From Photobacterium leiognathi (GTDB lineage Bacteria; Pseudomonadota; Gammaproteobacteria; Enterobacterales; Vibrionaceae): DNA of 64,000 bases. The notes under the pieces were generated by a model, which ran no database searches, had not been told where the DNA came from, and saw only the letters and a list, made by a program, of their open reading frames with translations. The stretch spans positions 310,001-374,000 of the forward strand of contig NZ_CP131599.1 in assembly GCF_030685535.1 (NCBI RefSeq). Reading direction: 5' to 3'. A program made the translations under genes and the position numbers. Positions 26,538 through 35,395 of the stretch are shown in pieces; within the stretch, counting starts at the first letter, position 1, and each line of letters opens with the position of its first letter.

Positions 26538-27764
26538 ATGCTGAAAACGTTTTTCGAAAGTGGTTTGGCTGTGCTTTATTCGGTGTCTTTTTGCCTATTG
26601 TTAGCTGCATGTAATGATAGTAGCCATCAAACCATCGCTGATAATGCAGAAGGTTTTCCTGAGCTTTCTCAACTTGTCGCGTTTTCATCTAATGCTAATA
26701 GCTCGCACCTTGCTTGTGCTCAACATTATCGCGAGAGTTGTTTACTTGAACAATTTCCACCATTGGGTGTTGAGAAAAATACACCACTGACGATCAGTGA
26801 TATCGAACAGCGTCTGTTTGTTTCACACCCTTGGATGTCAGAGAGTTTTTTATCTGTGTTATCCACATTGCCATCGTCATTGTTACCGCTATTTCGCTCA
26901 GTGAGTGCGATTGTGATTGCAGATGATATACGTCCGTCGTTTTATAGCGCTAATACCGCGACAATTTATATTGATCCGCGTTACCTGTGGCGAGATGAAG
27001 AGGAATGGCTAACAATCGTACCCAAAAATGATTTTCGTGATCAGTTCCAAGCCAATGTTTCTTTTCTTGCTGTTCGCCAAAACGTAGACAGTGCAGGCAT
27101 CCCTGTTCAGTGGTTCAGCGATACTTTTTCCGCTCGTAATACCACTCGTACAATAGAACAATTACAACCTGCATTGTTTCGTTTATTGGTTCATGAGTTA
27201 GCTCATGCTAATGATCTTTTGCCACCGTCAGTATTTTCATCGTTATCACCTAAACGCACGATTTATCAAAATATCACTGCGACAACACCTTTAAATCAAT
27301 CTCTTTATGAGCAATTGCCGTTACACGATGCACTGCTGTTTAATGTGGCAGATGTGTTATATCAAGGCGCATCGCCTAGTGATGCTGTTAGCGAGTTAAC
27401 CGCTGTTCAAGCGGGCGCACACTTTGAAACGGAAGGAGCGAGTGATCTGTATAGTTATTCCAATCGAAGAGAAGATCTTGCGATGTTATTTCAGTCTTAC
27501 ATGATGCATGAACATTGGGGTCTACAAGATCAATTTTTGTTTTTATCGCAAAACGAACAAATGACAGAGGGCTGTGAGCGTTATAGCGTGGAGTGGGGGC
27601 AAACTGGGCGGATGTTTGATCCTTTAGTTTATGAACGAATGATTTTAGTCGCAGAAGCATTACTAGAGATAGAGTTATCATTAAGATTTACTGTTGTGCT
27701 TGAAGCAACGCCAATCCCACCGGGGACATCATGGTGTGAGATCATCAACAGCATAAAAGACTAA
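26538..27764 (+). CDS. Putative lipoprotein with a zinc-protease HELAH motif
   Basis: A 408-residue exported protein. The signal peptide ends in a lipobox LLAAC with the lipidated cysteine at residue 25. A HELAH motif (H219, E220, H223) is of the HExxH zinc-metalloprotease type. A later FETEGASDLYSYSNRREDLAMLF segment could give a third ligand (an E or H). The family was not recognised, and relatives would be annotated as hypothetical in Vibrionaceae. It probably sits in the outer membrane facing the periplasm, since residue 26 is asparagine rather than aspartate. It is a single gene flanked by other transcription units. Confidence 0.7.
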   Translation: MLKTFFESGLAVLYSVSFCLLLAACNDSSHQTIADNAEGFPELSQLVAFSSNANSSHLACAQHYRESCLLEQFPPLGVEKNTPLTISDIEQRLFVSHPWMSESFLSVLSTLPSSLLPLFRSVSAIVIADDIRPSFYSANTATIYIDPRYLWRDEEEWLTIVPKNDFRDQFQANVSFLAVRQNVDSAGIPVQWFSDTFSARNTTRTIEQLQPALFRLLVHELAHANDLLPPSVFSSLSPKRTIYQNITATTPLNQSLYEQLPLHDALLFNVADVLYQGASPSDAVSELTAVQAGAHFETEGASDLYSYSNRREDLAMLFQSYMMHEHWGLQDQFLFLSQNEQMTEGCERYSVEWGQTGRMFDPLVYERMILVAEALLEIELSLRFTVVLEATPIPPGTSWCEIINSIKD

Positions 27765-27785
27765 TCGCAAAGAAACCCTGATATA

Positions 27786-27812
27786 GATGCTTCTTTAAGT
27801 CACTTGGGTATA
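27786..27812 (-). repeat. Solo end of the inverted-repeat element found near mogA
   Basis: The stretch contains AAGTCACTTGGGTATA, identical to the right end of the 47.5 kb element. It follows the gene for the HELAH lipoprotein. No partner end was found nearby, so it looks like a remnant or a chance half site. Confidence 0.5.
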
Positions 27813-27822
27813 TAAGAAAGCA

Positions 27823-28302
27823 CTATTTAAATCGGCGCTCTAAATCGAGTAATTTTTGTTTGATATTACAACCGCCAGCGTAACCTCCTAAATCGCCACT
27901 TTTGGTGATCACGCGATGGCAAGGAACGACAATCGATAAGCTATTTTTACCATTAGCACTGCCAACTGCACGACAAGCTTTCGGATTATCAATTGCATCC
28001 GCTAATTGCTGGTAATGCCAAGTTTCACCATAAGGAATGGTAGTTAATGCTTGCCATACTTGATGTTGAAATGCGGTGCCTTGAAAAGCGATGGGAAGTG
28101 AAAATTGCTGGCGTTGACTAACAAAGTATTCTGTTAATTGTTGTTCACACAATCGCAAAATGGGATGTTCAGGGTTAAGTGTTGCCTTATGAAGAGAGGG
28201 GATGTGGTGGCTTTCAAACCACACCGCTAATAGTGCAGTATCGTTTGCAGTAATAGTGATTTTCCCAAATGGGCTATCGATGAGTTTGAAAAAGATATCC
28301 AT
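27823..28302 (-). CDS. ogt: Methylated-DNA--[protein]-cysteine S-methyltransferase
   Basis: This DNA repair protein takes the methyl group from O6-methylguanine onto its own cysteine, once per molecule. The 159-residue length fits Ogt. The active-site motif is VVPCHRV with C128, preceded by the helix AVGSANGKNSLSI. The GGYAGG segment after it is also typical. The N-terminal domain is short and lacks Ada-type metal ligands. It stands alone on the minus strand. Confidence 0.92.
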   Translation of the reverse strand: MDIFFKLIDSPFGKITITANDTALLAVWFESHHIPSLHKATLNPEHPILRLCEQQLTEYFVSQRQQFSLPIAFQGTAFQHQVWQALTTIPYGETWHYQQLADAIDNPKACRAVGSANGKNSLSIVVPCHRVITKSGDLGGYAGGCNIKQKLLDLERRFK

Positions 28303-28341
28303 ATCGCCAGATCCAATAATGGTGTGGATGATGCCGCCATT

Positions 28342-28410
28342 ATGAGCAAGATTGGCGAGTTATTCAAATCAGCGAGAGAGCAGGAGAAAGCCGCTAACCC
28401 AGAGCGATGA
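28342..28410 (+). other. Short ORF or gene-tail remnant
   Basis: The plus strand reads a charged helix-like tail, SKIGELFKSAREQEKAANPER, and a stop, with an in-frame ATG at 28342. It has no clear ribosome binding site. It may be the remnant of a gene end left by a rearrangement beside ogt, or chance. Confidence 0.2.
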
Positions 28411-28425
28411 CTGCAAGGTTAGCGG
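28391..28425 (-). terminator. Terminator-like hairpin after the M14 peptidase gene
   Basis: CCGCTAACC pairs with GGTTAGCGG around a 17-base loop. On the minus strand it is followed by CTTTCTCC, a weak tail. It begins 10 bases after the stop of the M14 gene. Confidence 0.55.
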
Positions 28426-28434
28426 GGTAAAGAG

Positions 28435-29358
28435 TTACTTAGCGTGTTGCTTTAAGTAATCTAATGCGCCTTTAATTGCCGCCACTTGTGCCATGTTACA
28501 TTCTTCTTCTGTAACACGTGGGCTATCTGGGTAAACCTCTGTTGTCGACGTATAAGCAGCGTCTGTCACGCTAGCACACAAACCTAACGCTTTTAGCGGG
28601 TAGTTAATTACGCCTTCTTGAGTGATTGGCTCACCAATAATATTACCATTGTCATCTGGTGGTGCAATATGAGTGACATGACGAACTTCATCAATGATGG
28701 CTGTTTGGAACCCATCTTGTGGGTTTTCAGTATCACCCACTACATAGAAACCATCTGGCACACTGTCTTCAATGTATTCTTTACCATCACGTGCAGCTAA
28801 GGCTGGGCGGAACTCTGATTCATCCGTATCAGTGGTTTCATGCAGATCAATGTGTGCCAAGAAAGAGGTTTTCTGATCTTGTACTAACTGCATTAATGCT
28901 GCTGATTCTTCTGCTGGGCTGTTAGGTACAAATGAGCGGTTTGGATCGACAGCATTTGGATTCCAACGGTTGATAGTTTCATAACCCCAAGGGCTCACAC
29001 AAGGTGCCATAAGAATATTGAAATCACTGCTGTAGTTGTCTGCTTCTAACGCCATAAATGCTAATGCGCCATGAACACCACTGGTCTCGTAACCGTGAAT
29101 ACCACCTGTGACTAATACCGTTGGTTTATTCTCATCCCAGTTACGGGTTTTGATAGAAAAAAGCGGGTATTTTTCAGGAGCGTAAGACAGTGCTCCGTAT
29201 TGAGTGATATCGAATTTATCTTTTAAGGCATCGATTTTCGTCACGACTTGCTCAAGATAAGAGCGCTTAATGGTTGTTTCTGCTAACCATTGTGCTTTTT
29301 CTTCGCTTCCCCACGGTGTTTCAGCTTTACCGATATGGTAGGTAGATGAATTATTCAT
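28435..29358 (-). CDS. M14-family metallopeptidase / deacylase
   Basis: A 307-residue zinc enzyme of the M14 carboxypeptidase and AstE/AspA-like group. The zinc ligands are in GGIHGYETS (HxxE) and HIDLHETTD. NRWNPNAVDPNRSF supplies the substrate-binding Arg-like segment. No signal peptide is seen, so it acts in the cytoplasm, probably trimming peptides or amide-linked amino acids. An AGGT-like ribosome binding site precedes the ATG. The gene stands alone. The exact substrate is unknown. Confidence 0.82.
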   Translation of the reverse strand: MNNSSTYHIGKAETPWGSEEKAQWLAETTIKRSYLEQVVTKIDALKDKFDITQYGALSYAPEKYPLFSIKTRNWDENKPTVLVTGGIHGYETSGVHGALAFMALEADNYSSDFNILMAPCVSPWGYETINRWNPNAVDPNRSFVPNSPAEESAALMQLVQDQKTSFLAHIDLHETTDTDESEFRPALAARDGKEYIEDSVPDGFYVVGDTENPQDGFQTAIIDEVRHVTHIAPPDDNGNIIGEPITQEGVINYPLKALGLCASVTDAAYTSTTEVYPDSPRVTEEECNMAQVAAIKGALDYLKQHAK

Positions 29359-29612
29359 GGCGGTACCTATTTATAAATTTATTATGAGTATAGGTAGAGA
29401 GTATCAGGTGGGGAAATTAAGGTAAATGCTTGTGGGTTATATAAACCTTAGCCATAACGACTGGTTATAGTGCAGTGAACCAGTTTAATATTTCAACAGT
29501 GTTTATATATGCATTATGGTAAATATTAAGTTGCAATAAAGCACTATTGTCATACAAATCAAAAGGGATATAGTGATTTCGTTGTTACAAATTATCTATT
29601 TTGGAGAAGACG

Positions 29613-30146
29613 ATGAGTACTATCTTGAATGAATCACAAATTGAAGATGCCAAACAACACCTTACTCGTCCTCTAGCCACACCTACAGATTTAAGTGTAG
29701 ACGCGACTAAAGAGATCAGTGGTGCACTAACAGCGATCCTTGCTGATGTTTTTGCTATTTATATGAAAACCAAAAACTTCCATTGGCATATGAGCGGTGC
29801 ACATTTCCGCGATTATCACTTAATGCTTGATGAGCAGAGCGTTCAATTGTTCGCGATGACAGATGATATTGCCGAACGTGTTCGTAAAATTGGTGGTAAA
29901 ACACTACGTTCTATCGGTGAAATTTCACGAATGCAGCGTATTTTAGATAATGATGCTGACTACGTTGAACCAGCTGATATGCTTGCAGAGCTTTGCGAAG
30001 ACAATAAACAATTAGCAGCAGAACTTCGTGCCGCACATACTTTATGTGATGACTGTGGTGACTATTCTTCAGTGAGTATGATTGATGATTGGATTGATCA
30101 AACCGAGCGTCGTGTTTGGTTCCTTTATGAATCATACCGTCATTGA
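29613..30146 (+). CDS. Dps-type ferritin-like DNA-protection protein
   Basis: A 177-residue Dps-family protein that forms a 12-subunit shell and oxidises and stores iron. The ferroxidase motif KNFHWHMSGAHFRDYHLMLDEQ is clear, with the following DDIAERVRKIGG. The length is slightly above E. coli Dps. The frame opens with TTG at 29601, but GGAG lies 6-9 bases before the ATG at 29613. It is a single gene with a terminator. Peroxide or stationary-phase control is usual for the family, but no operator was identified here. Confidence 0.9.
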   Translation: MSTILNESQIEDAKQHLTRPLATPTDLSVDATKEISGALTAILADVFAIYMKTKNFHWHMSGAHFRDYHLMLDEQSVQLFAMTDDIAERVRKIGGKTLRSIGEISRMQRILDNDADYVEPADMLAELCEDNKQLAAELRAAHTLCDDCGDYSSVSMIDDWIDQTERRVWFLYESYRH

Positions 30147-30181
30147 TCGGTGAAACTAACAGTATTAAATATGCTATGAGT

Positions 30182-30212
30182 AAAGCTTCTCTTGATTAGA
30201 GAAGCTTTTTTT
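30182..30212 (+). terminator. Intrinsic terminator after the Dps gene
   Basis: The 9-bp stem AAGCTTCTC with GAGAAGCTT and a 7-base loop is followed by TTTTT. Confidence 0.9.
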
Positions 30213-30356
30213 ATGCCTATTTTTAGCAAGATGCGTGTAAGTGATGATATAAATTTACAATAACTAAACGAAAGTTATTATAAATCATTAGGTTATTGTC
30301 GTGTAAAAGTTGGTTTAGTTATTGCTAATACTCATTTATCACTGTGGGAGAAATAA

Positions 30357-32045
30357 ATGAGTATTGTTGCAGGTGTTATTTCAGATCGCTGGAGCCAAGA
30401 CTTTTTACTCATCAAAAAAGAGATCGCTCAGCACCTATCACGTAATCCAACAGATGTTCGTCATGAGTATTTTGATAATCATTTATATCTATGCCGTGTG
30501 GCGATTGATTGTCATAGAGAGGCGAATTGGGCTGAAAATCATTTACGTTTTGCGATGGTCTTAGGGCATACCTTAATGTCGCCATCACTAACGCAAGATG
30601 TGAATTGTTTACTGCAACATAATCCAGAGAATTACCCCCAACTATTGGCAGATGCTCAAGGTACTTATTGCGTATTAAATTATAATAAACAACAACATAT
30701 TGTTAATGTGTTTGCTGACACTTTGGCGATTAGTCCATTTTATTATATGCAATATAAAGGTGGGGTGATTTTTAGTTCGTGTTTACGCTTATTTGATAAG
30801 TTAAGCGTTAAATTAACGACTAATTTAGCGGGTGTAACAGAATATGCAGTGGTGGGTTATCCATTAGGAAATAAAACACATTACAACGAAGTACACTCAT
30901 TATCGCCAGGTGAAAAGCTAACATTTACGACCAAAGGAATACAACGTAGTCGCTATTTCCGATGGGCAGATATGCCTTTTAATTGTCTGGAAGACGGTCA
31001 TGGGATCTTGCAGTTGGATCGCGCTTTTAAACAAGCCGTTGATTTGTGCTTAGGTGATGATATTCATGCAGTTAGTACGTTATCGGGAGGACTAGATTCG
31101 CGTGTTATCGTCGCCGAACTTTTAAAACGAGGCGTACAACTTGAATGTTTAAATTTTTCTTATCAACGATCGCAAGATGAAGTCTATGCTGAAGCTTTCG
31201 CACAGCTCCATGATTTTCCACTCCATATAGTGAATGTTAGAGACACTCAAGAGCAAAGTATTGAACAAAGGCTCGGGTGTTATTGGCGAGCAACACAATA
31301 TCCATTTTATCAACAAGTCGAACGTCCAAGGTTAGTGTGGTCAGGAAATGGTGGCAGTGTATGCCTTGGTATGGTGTTTTGTGATGATGAAATATTGTCG
31401 GCTTGCTTTAAAGATGATCCGGTATCGGTAGCAAAAGCATATTTGAAACATCAACATGCTTATATTCCTAAACGGATGGTAAAAGATGGAGAAATGCTCC
31501 AGCATCAATTAGAGCAAAATATTGTGGCGTGCTTAGAGCAATATTCACATTTGCCATTGGAAAAAGCCTTCCAGCTATTTTTATGGGAAAACGATCAGCA
31601 TCAACACATAGCACCAGCACTAGAAGATCTCGATAAATTTAGATTGGACTTTCATTTACCGTTTTACAGTAAAGCCGTGTTAAGTGTTATGTTTGCTTTG
31701 CCTGTCTCGTCGGCAGTTAAGCATCAACTCTATATGAAGTGGCTTAATCATACTTATTCTGAAGCGTTAGTAACGCCTTGGCAGACTTATCCGGGGCATT
31801 TGACTTGCCCTTTAAAAGATCATCGTTTATCTGCACTTAGCAAATGGCAATTAACTGAGAATGTGAAGAATAAACTTAATCTAGTCAATATTGGGGTGAA
31901 AACATTATTTGATGCTAAAGGTGACTTTTATCATCGACATTATTTAGGGGCGAATTGTTTATTGACGGCACTAGGCTTACATAGTGGTGAGTCTACTCTT
32001 AATGTCGTAAAGCGCATGAACAAGGTGTTAAAGCCTCATCATTAG
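30357..32045 (+). CDS. Asparagine-synthetase-like amidotransferase lacking the glutaminase cysteine
   Basis: A 562-residue protein with the asparagine synthetase B layout. The N-terminal part (about 1-200) resembles a class II glutaminase fold but starts MSIVAG, so the essential Cys2 is missing. The C-terminal synthetase domain has the ATP pyrophosphatase loop STLSGGLDSRVIV near residues 240-252. Enzymes of this shape without Cys2 often act as ATP-dependent amide or lactam formers, as in beta-lactam or lasso-peptide synthesis. No precursor peptide or leader protease is adjacent. A GGGAG ribosome binding site precedes the ATG. A Nudix hydrolase gene follows 65 bases later. The substrate is unknown. 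Confidence 0.75.
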   Translation: MSIVAGVISDRWSQDFLLIKKEIAQHLSRNPTDVRHEYFDNHLYLCRVAIDCHREANWAENHLRFAMVLGHTLMSPSLTQDVNCLLQHNPENYPQLLADAQGTYCVLNYNKQQHIVNVFADTLAISPFYYMQYKGGVIFSSCLRLFDKLSVKLTTNLAGVTEYAVVGYPLGNKTHYNEVHSLSPGEKLTFTTKGIQRSRYFRWADMPFNCLEDGHGILQLDRAFKQAVDLCLGDDIHAVSTLSGGLDSRVIVAELLKRGVQLECLNFSYQRSQDEVYAEAFAQLHDFPLHIVNVRDTQEQSIEQRLGCYWRATQYPFYQQVERPRLVWSGNGGSVCLGMVFCDDEILSACFKDDPVSVAKAYLKHQHAYIPKRMVKDGEMLQHQLEQNIVACLEQYSHLPLEKAFQLFLWENDQHQHIAPALEDLDKFRLDFHLPFYSKAVLSVMFALPVSSAVKHQLYMKWLNHTYSEALVTPWQTYPGHLTCPLKDHRLSALSKWQLTENVKNKLNLVNIGVKTLFDAKGDFYHRHYLGANCLLTALGLHSGESTLNVVKRMNKVLKPHH

Positions 32046-32110
32046 TAATCCGGATCAGAGTTGGCTAGAATACGCAGCCTAATTATCGACGGTTATGAGT
32101 TCTGCGTTAT

Positions 32111-32653
32111 ATGCGATTTTTAAAATTATCTGTTCATCCTGAGTTGGAAAATATTGATTTTGAAACGACGAAGCTAAGTATTTTTCAGCGAGATGCGGCA
32201 CGTGCCATTGTGTTAAATGGTGAAGATATTTTGATGCTTTACACAGAGCGCTACCATGATTATACCTTGCCAGGTGGTGGCATTGATGCTAGTGAAGATA
32301 AAGTACAAGGGCTCATTCGCGAGCTTGAAGAAGAAACCGGTGCAAAGAATATTCGTGATATCAAGCCATTTGGTCAATACGATGAATATCGTCCTTGGTA
32401 CAAATCTGAACACGATATTGTGTATATGAAATCATACTGTTACGTCTGTACTATTGATAAAGAACTGGGTGCGACACGTTTTGAAGATTACGAAATCAAA
32501 AATGGTATGAAACCTGTGTGGATCAATATTTTTGATGCAATTGCACATAATGAAGCAACGATTAAGCATTCAGAGAAAAAAGGGATGTCGATAGAACGTG
32601 AAACGTTTTTACTGAAGCTTATTGCGAAAGAATTACTGACAGTTAATGCATAA
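32111..32653 (+). CDS. Nudix hydrolase
   Basis: A 180-residue Nudix enzyme that hydrolyses a nucleoside diphosphate linked to another moiety. The Nudix box GGGIDASEDKVQGLIRELEEETGA fits the G-x5-E-x7-REUxEExGU pattern. The remaining segments are long and polar. It follows the asparagine-synthetase-like gene by 65 bases with no terminator between them, so co-transcription is possible. The substrate cannot be inferred. Confidence 0.88.
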   Translation: MRFLKLSVHPELENIDFETTKLSIFQRDAARAIVLNGEDILMLYTERYHDYTLPGGGIDASEDKVQGLIRELEEETGAKNIRDIKPFGQYDEYRPWYKSEHDIVYMKSYCYVCTIDKELGATRFEDYEIKNGMKPVWINIFDAIAHNEATIKHSEKKGMSIERETFLLKLIAKELLTVNA

Positions 32654-32684
32654 AAAACGGAGGCGATTAGCCTCCGTTTTTATT
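32654..32684. terminator. Bidirectional intrinsic terminator
   Basis: The perfect 11-bp stem AAAACGGAGGC with GCCTCCGTTTT has a 5-base loop. It is followed by TATTT on the plus strand and by TTA after the T run on the minus strand. It serves the convergent Nudix and META-domain genes. Confidence 0.92.
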
Positions 32685-32698
32685 TAATAATCTTTGAT

Positions 32699-33109
32699 TT
32701 ATTTTACTTTTTTGAAAGTAACAGTATGGCGATCTGAGCTAATGATCAGTGTGTTTTGGTTAACAAGGTAATCAGAAGGACCTGTTAGCATTTTCTTAAC
32801 GAAACCATCTACTGTCGCTTGTTCGTTCTGAATACACATTTTACGTGTTGATGCTAATTTCTTAGTTAGTAAATCGTTACTTGTTAACGTTAGCTTACCA
32901 GTTAGGGTGTTACAGCCTTGATAAGTCACATTGAAGTTCTGATCAATCACTAATTCAGGCTTAGCTGGTAGCGCATCAACCGACTGAGTATGGCCGTCAA
33001 TAGCACTTACTGCCCATGTACTAGGAAGTGCTGCAACATCTTTAGGGGTTGTGCTACAGCCAGTTAACAGTGAAGTCAGTAAAAAAGTACCAAAAAAAAT
33101 CTTTTTCAT
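32699..33109 (-). CDS. META-domain lipoprotein (HslJ-like)
   Basis: A lipoprotein of about 136 residues beginning MKKIFFGTFLLTSLLTGC, with the lipobox cysteine at residue 18. The later GCNTLTGKLTL and MCIQNEQATVDGFVKKML segments are typical of the META/HslJ family, linked in E. coli to heat shock and novobiocin tolerance. An upstream ATG at 33133 adds eight residues before the signal peptide. The ATG at 33109 has GAGAAA upstream and is preferred. It probably lies in the periplasm, anchored to a membrane. Its role is unclear. Confidence 0.8.
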   Translation of the reverse strand: MKKIFFGTFLLTSLLTGCSTTPKDVAALPSTWAVSAIDGHTQSVDALPAKPELVIDQNFNVTYQGCNTLTGKLTLTSNDLLTKKLASTRKMCIQNEQATVDGFVKKMLTGPSDYLVNQNTLIISSDRHTVTFKKVK

Positions 33110-33389
33110 TATATTTCTCGTGTCGTACAGCAAGAAAAGCGCGTTAGATATAGATTATGACGACGATGAAACAGACAACGGTCAATGGTCTGATATGCAA
33201 AGGGTAACGCAGTGATGTTTTGTGTCTTGCTAACTAAAAAAGTCATATGAACAGTAAAGCTCAGCAGGTGGTGAAGTGTGACAAATAACAATAAAAATGT
33301 AAACGGCATCCTTTTTTTATTTGTATATTTTTGTGTATTCATAAAAATGTGAATACGCTAAAGGGTAGATAATAAAGGATGATGAATTA

Positions 33390-34022
33390 ATGCAGAGCAT
33401 CACATTGAGCTCACCCGCAGGAGAGCGACAAATCACACCGTCAAAAATTGTATGTGTTGGGCGAAACTACGTTGAGCACATACACGAACTGGGCAATGAA
33501 ATCCTGTCTCATTTAGTATTGTTCGTAAAGCCGAACTCTGCAATATCCAATGCGCTTAATACATATCATGGACAAGCTCCTTTACATTATGAAGCCGAAA
33601 TCTGTTTGATGTACCAACAAGGGCAGTTTATTGCAGCGGGTGTAGGTTTAGATCTCACCAAGCGAGAATTACAAAGTGAGCTGAAACAAAAAGGATTACC
33701 GTGGGAGCGTGCAAAAGCGTTTGATGGATCAGTATTGTTTAGTGACTTTGTACCGCTAGCGAATATCAATGACATTGAATTTGAATTGGTTTTCGAACAA
33801 CAGCAGCAGGTGTTACAACGTGGAACCACAGCGCAAATGATCACAAAACCTGCTGAGATATTAAAAGAAATCCAATCGTTTATGACCCTTGAAGATGGCG
33901 ATATCGTGATGACCGGAACACCTAAAGGGGTCGGTATGCTTAGCGCTGGTGCGCAATATACTGCTAGTTTATATATGGATAACCAACGCGTTGTTTCAGA
34001 ATCTTGGCTTGCCTTAGATTAA
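33390..34022 (+). CDS. Fumarylacetoacetate hydrolase family protein
   Basis: A 210-residue enzyme of the FAH/HpaG superfamily, which includes oxaloacetate tautomerases and acylpyruvate hydrolases such as YcgM. It shows VCVGRNYVEHIHELGNE near the start, a metal-binding acid in YEAEICLM, and the GDIVMTGTPKGVGML block near the end. Length is typical for the single-domain members. It is a single gene or the first of a loose cluster. The exact reaction is not resolved. Confidence 0.85.
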   Translation: MQSITLSSPAGERQITPSKIVCVGRNYVEHIHELGNEILSHLVLFVKPNSAISNALNTYHGQAPLHYEAEICLMYQQGQFIAAGVGLDLTKRELQSELKQKGLPWERAKAFDGSVLFSDFVPLANINDIEFELVFEQQQQVLQRGTTAQMITKPAEILKEIQSFMTLEDGDIVMTGTPKGVGMLSAGAQYTASLYMDNQRVVSESWLALD

Positions 34023-34111
34023 CGGTACAGTCTTCTTCTTTACAAAAAACTCGCATATTTTCAGCCAAGCATTGCTACAATGTTTGGCTGTTTTTCAAAG
34101 TGAATAGAATC

Positions 34112-34327
34112 ATGTTTCAACAAGAGCACGTGATCAAATTGGCTAATATGAAAATGCCATTTGGTAAGTATGCAGGTCGGGTGTTGATTGACTTACCTGA
34201 AGAATATTTATTGTGGTTTCAGAAAAAAGGCTTTCCAGAGGGAGAGCTAGGCACATTAATGGCGTTGGCCTTAGAGTTTAAAATTGAGGGGTTAGAAAGC
34301 GTTATCCGCCCATTACGACGTGATTAA
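34112..34327 (+). CDS. DUF3820 family protein
   Basis: A 71-residue protein containing MPFGKYAGRVLIDLPEEYLLWFQKKGFPEGELG, the diagnostic core of DUF3820 (YpeB-like, also called putative quorum-sensing-regulated virulence factor). The ORF is open from 34004, but that region overlaps the preceding gene and is unlike the family, so the ATG at 34112 is chosen. The ribosome binding site is weak. The function is unknown. Confidence 0.85.
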   Translation: MFQQEHVIKLANMKMPFGKYAGRVLIDLPEEYLLWFQKKGFPEGELGTLMALALEFKIEGLESVIRPLRRD

Positions 34328-34357
34328 TGCTTTCCTTTAGACGTAAAAGAAATCGAT

Positions 34358-34879
34358 ATGAAAAAAATATTATTATCCGTTATGGCTGTGTTAGGTTTTT
34401 CTGCTCTTTCAGGTTGTGCGCAGCACTATGCCAATATCAGTGATATTCCTTTTGTTGATCCTAATTTTAAACGTTGCGTGATCCTGCAAGGTAAAGCTTA
34501 TAGCGAGCAAATTACCGAGTTAAAATGCGAAGGTCAGCATATTTCACAAATCAAAGAACTAAGTAACTTTAAAAATTTAAAGCAGTTAGATTTATCTCGT
34601 AATCAACTAACCAAGCTTGATGTGAGTGATAATCCACATTTAGAAGTGCTGAGCCTTGAGCATAACTTATTGAATAAGTTGAAAGTGAAAAGTAACAGGC
34701 AATTAAAAGTGCTAAATGTCAGTTTTAATCGCTTAACTGATTTAGATGTTAGAAAGAATAAAGAACTAACGTATTTAAATTATGAGGGTAATCCATTGAG
34801 TAACGTAGATATTCACCAAAATCCTCAACTCGTGGAGCCATTTTCAAAAATATTCATTAGTAATGGACCAAGCAAGTAA
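34358..34879 (+). CDS. Leucine-rich-repeat lipoprotein
   Basis: A 173-residue protein with a lipoprotein signal (LSGC, cysteine at residue 20). Residues about 65-150 consist of four to five leucine-rich repeats of about 21 residues with the pattern LKQLDLSRNQLTKLDVS. Such short LRR lipoproteins usually mediate protein contacts in the periplasm or at the outer membrane. It is 30 bases after the DUF3820 gene and 23 bases before the VOC gene, so the three may form one unit. The partner is unknown. Confidence 0.75.
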   Translation: MKKILLSVMAVLGFSALSGCAQHYANISDIPFVDPNFKRCVILQGKAYSEQITELKCEGQHISQIKELSNFKNLKQLDLSRNQLTKLDVSDNPHLEVLSLEHNLLNKLKVKSNRQLKVLNVSFNRLTDLDVRKNKELTYLNYEGNPLSNVDIHQNPQLVEPFSKIFISNGPSK

Positions 34880-34902
34880 GCGACGTTATAAGGAAAATCA
34901 TC

Positions 34903-35289
34903 ATGCTAAAAGGTATTCATCATGTTGCGATCATTTGTTCTGACTATACCCGTTCAAAGCACTTTTATACTCAGATCTTGAAACTGACAGTGATCAATGA
35001 AACCTATCGTGAGCAACGCCAGTCATACAAGTTGGATTTACGTTTGCCTGATGATAGCCAGTTAGAATTGTTCTCTTTTCCTGATGCACCAGCGAGGCCA
35101 AGTTACCCTGAAGCGCAAGGGTTACGACATTTGGCTTTTGTGGTTGAAGATATCCATAGTGTGGTCGATTATTTAGTCGCGCAAGGCGTTGAAGTGGAAG
35201 ACATTCGTATTGATGAACTTACAGGTAAAGCGTTTACCTTTTTCAGTGATCCTGATGGTTTACCGTTAGAGTTATACGCTCAAGCATAA
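34903..35289 (+). CDS. VOC-family protein, YaeR-like
   Basis: A 128-residue glyoxalase/dioxygenase superfamily protein. It begins MLKGIHHVAIICSDYTRSKHFY and contains LELFSFPDAPARPSYPEAQGLRHLAF and FFSDPDGLPLELY. These match E. coli YaeR closely from memory. The metal-ligand positions (H near the N-terminus, E in LELF, H in LRHLAF, E in LPLELY) are kept. YaeR is called glyoxalase-like, but its substrate is unproven. An AAGGA ribosome binding site precedes the start. Confidence 0.87.
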   Translation: MLKGIHHVAIICSDYTRSKHFYTQILKLTVINETYREQRQSYKLDLRLPDDSQLELFSFPDAPARPSYPEAQGLRHLAFVVEDIHSVVDYLVAQGVEVEDIRIDELTGKAFTFFSDPDGLPLELYAQA

Positions 35290-35395
35290 TAAAAGTATCC
35301 GTCTTATCTTTAAGAAGTGTTTGATTTTAACTAACAAATATATGCCTATGAGTGTATATTGTGTTGGTTGATAATTAAACGTTGGGAAGGGAAGG

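Noticed and set aside
30357..32653. Lasso-peptide cluster
   Set aside because: An asparagine-synthetase-like cyclase candidate is present, but no precursor peptide, leader-binding protein or transglutaminase-like protease gene lies nearby.
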